From Synergistes sp. (GTDB lineage: Bacteria; Synergistota; Synergistia; Synergistales; Synergistaceae), in NCBI GenBank assembly GCA_016288355.1, contig JAEEYY010000022.1, forward strand, positions 1-5,574: DNA of 5,574 nt, written 5' to 3'. Under the pieces are notes generated by a model that saw only the letters and a program-made list of their open reading frames with translations, was not told the DNA's origin and did no database searches. Within the stretch, counting starts at the first letter, position 1. Every line of letters begins with the position of its first letter. Below, one piece after another: positions 5,454-5,574 of this stretch. The position numbers and the translations under genes were made by a program.

Positions 5454-5574
5454 ATGGCAGAAAAAATGGAATTCCAAAGCGAAGCGAAACAGGTACTGGA
5501 GCTTATGATAAACTCCGTCTATTCGAATCCGGATATATTCGTACGCGAGCTGATATCAAACGCGTCGGACGCGA
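5454..5574 (+). CDS. htpG: Molecular chaperone HtpG (bacterial Hsp90), N-terminal fragment
   Basis: Only the first 40 codons lie in the window; the frame is open at the right edge. The product starts MAEKMEFQSEAKQVLELMIN and continues to FVRELISNASDA. This is the conserved start of the Hsp90 GHKL ATPase domain: FQSE(V/A)KQ, then the SLYSN-like segment (here SVYSNPDIF), then the RELISNASDA helix carrying the catalytic Glu and the ATP-binding Asn. HtpG is a cytosolic dimeric ATP-dependent chaperone that remodels clients with the DnaK system, in keeping with its clpB neighbour. It has its own ribosome binding site and probably its own promoter after the clpB terminator. The family call is very secure despite the short fragment. 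Confidence 0.96.
   Translation, partial: MAEKMEFQSEAKQVLELMINSVYSNPDIFVRELISNASDA

Overview
The window looks like chromosomal DNA from a diderm, probably anaerobic bacterium with a moderately GC-rich coding style. The ClpB sequence and the style of the adhesin (extended signal peptide, YadA-type head, an AVNVAQLK neck and a HYYSVN segment) suggest Synergistota (Cloacibacillus-like) or possibly Negativicutes. This placement comes from recall of family style, not from a search, and is tentative.

Layout. (1) Positions 1-2056, minus strand: the first 685 codons of a trimeric autotransporter adhesin (type Vc secretion). The frame has no stop and runs off the left edge. It encodes an extended signal peptide, a long head built mainly of 14-residue YadA-like repeats (twelve carry Trp in the core position), a second repeat block, a neck motif, and the start of another head. 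(2) Positions 2057-2707: a 651-base divergent intergenic region. It holds the adhesin leader (ribosome binding site, an 11-bp inverted repeat, homopolymer tracts, a weak promoter candidate), a central stretch with no convincing gene, and an AT-rich clpB promoter region. (3) Positions 2708-5329, plus strand: complete clpB, an 873-residue ATP-dependent disaggregase. (4) Positions 5330-5453: a strong intrinsic terminator followed at once by a consensus -10 box and ribosome binding site for the next gene. (5) Positions 5454-5574, plus strand: the first 40 codons of htpG (bacterial Hsp90), cut by the right edge.

How the genes relate. ClpB and HtpG are both stress chaperones. They are adjacent and co-oriented but separated by a terminator, so each probably has its own promoter. 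The adhesin is divergently oriented and functionally unrelated: a surface protein that would pass the inner membrane through Sec and display its head and stalk outside the cell.

I see no CRISPR array, mobile element, tRNA or rRNA, and no clearly new multi-gene system. The most unusual items are the Trp-rich head repeats and the ESPR-like leader of the adhesin, and the structured leader upstream of it.
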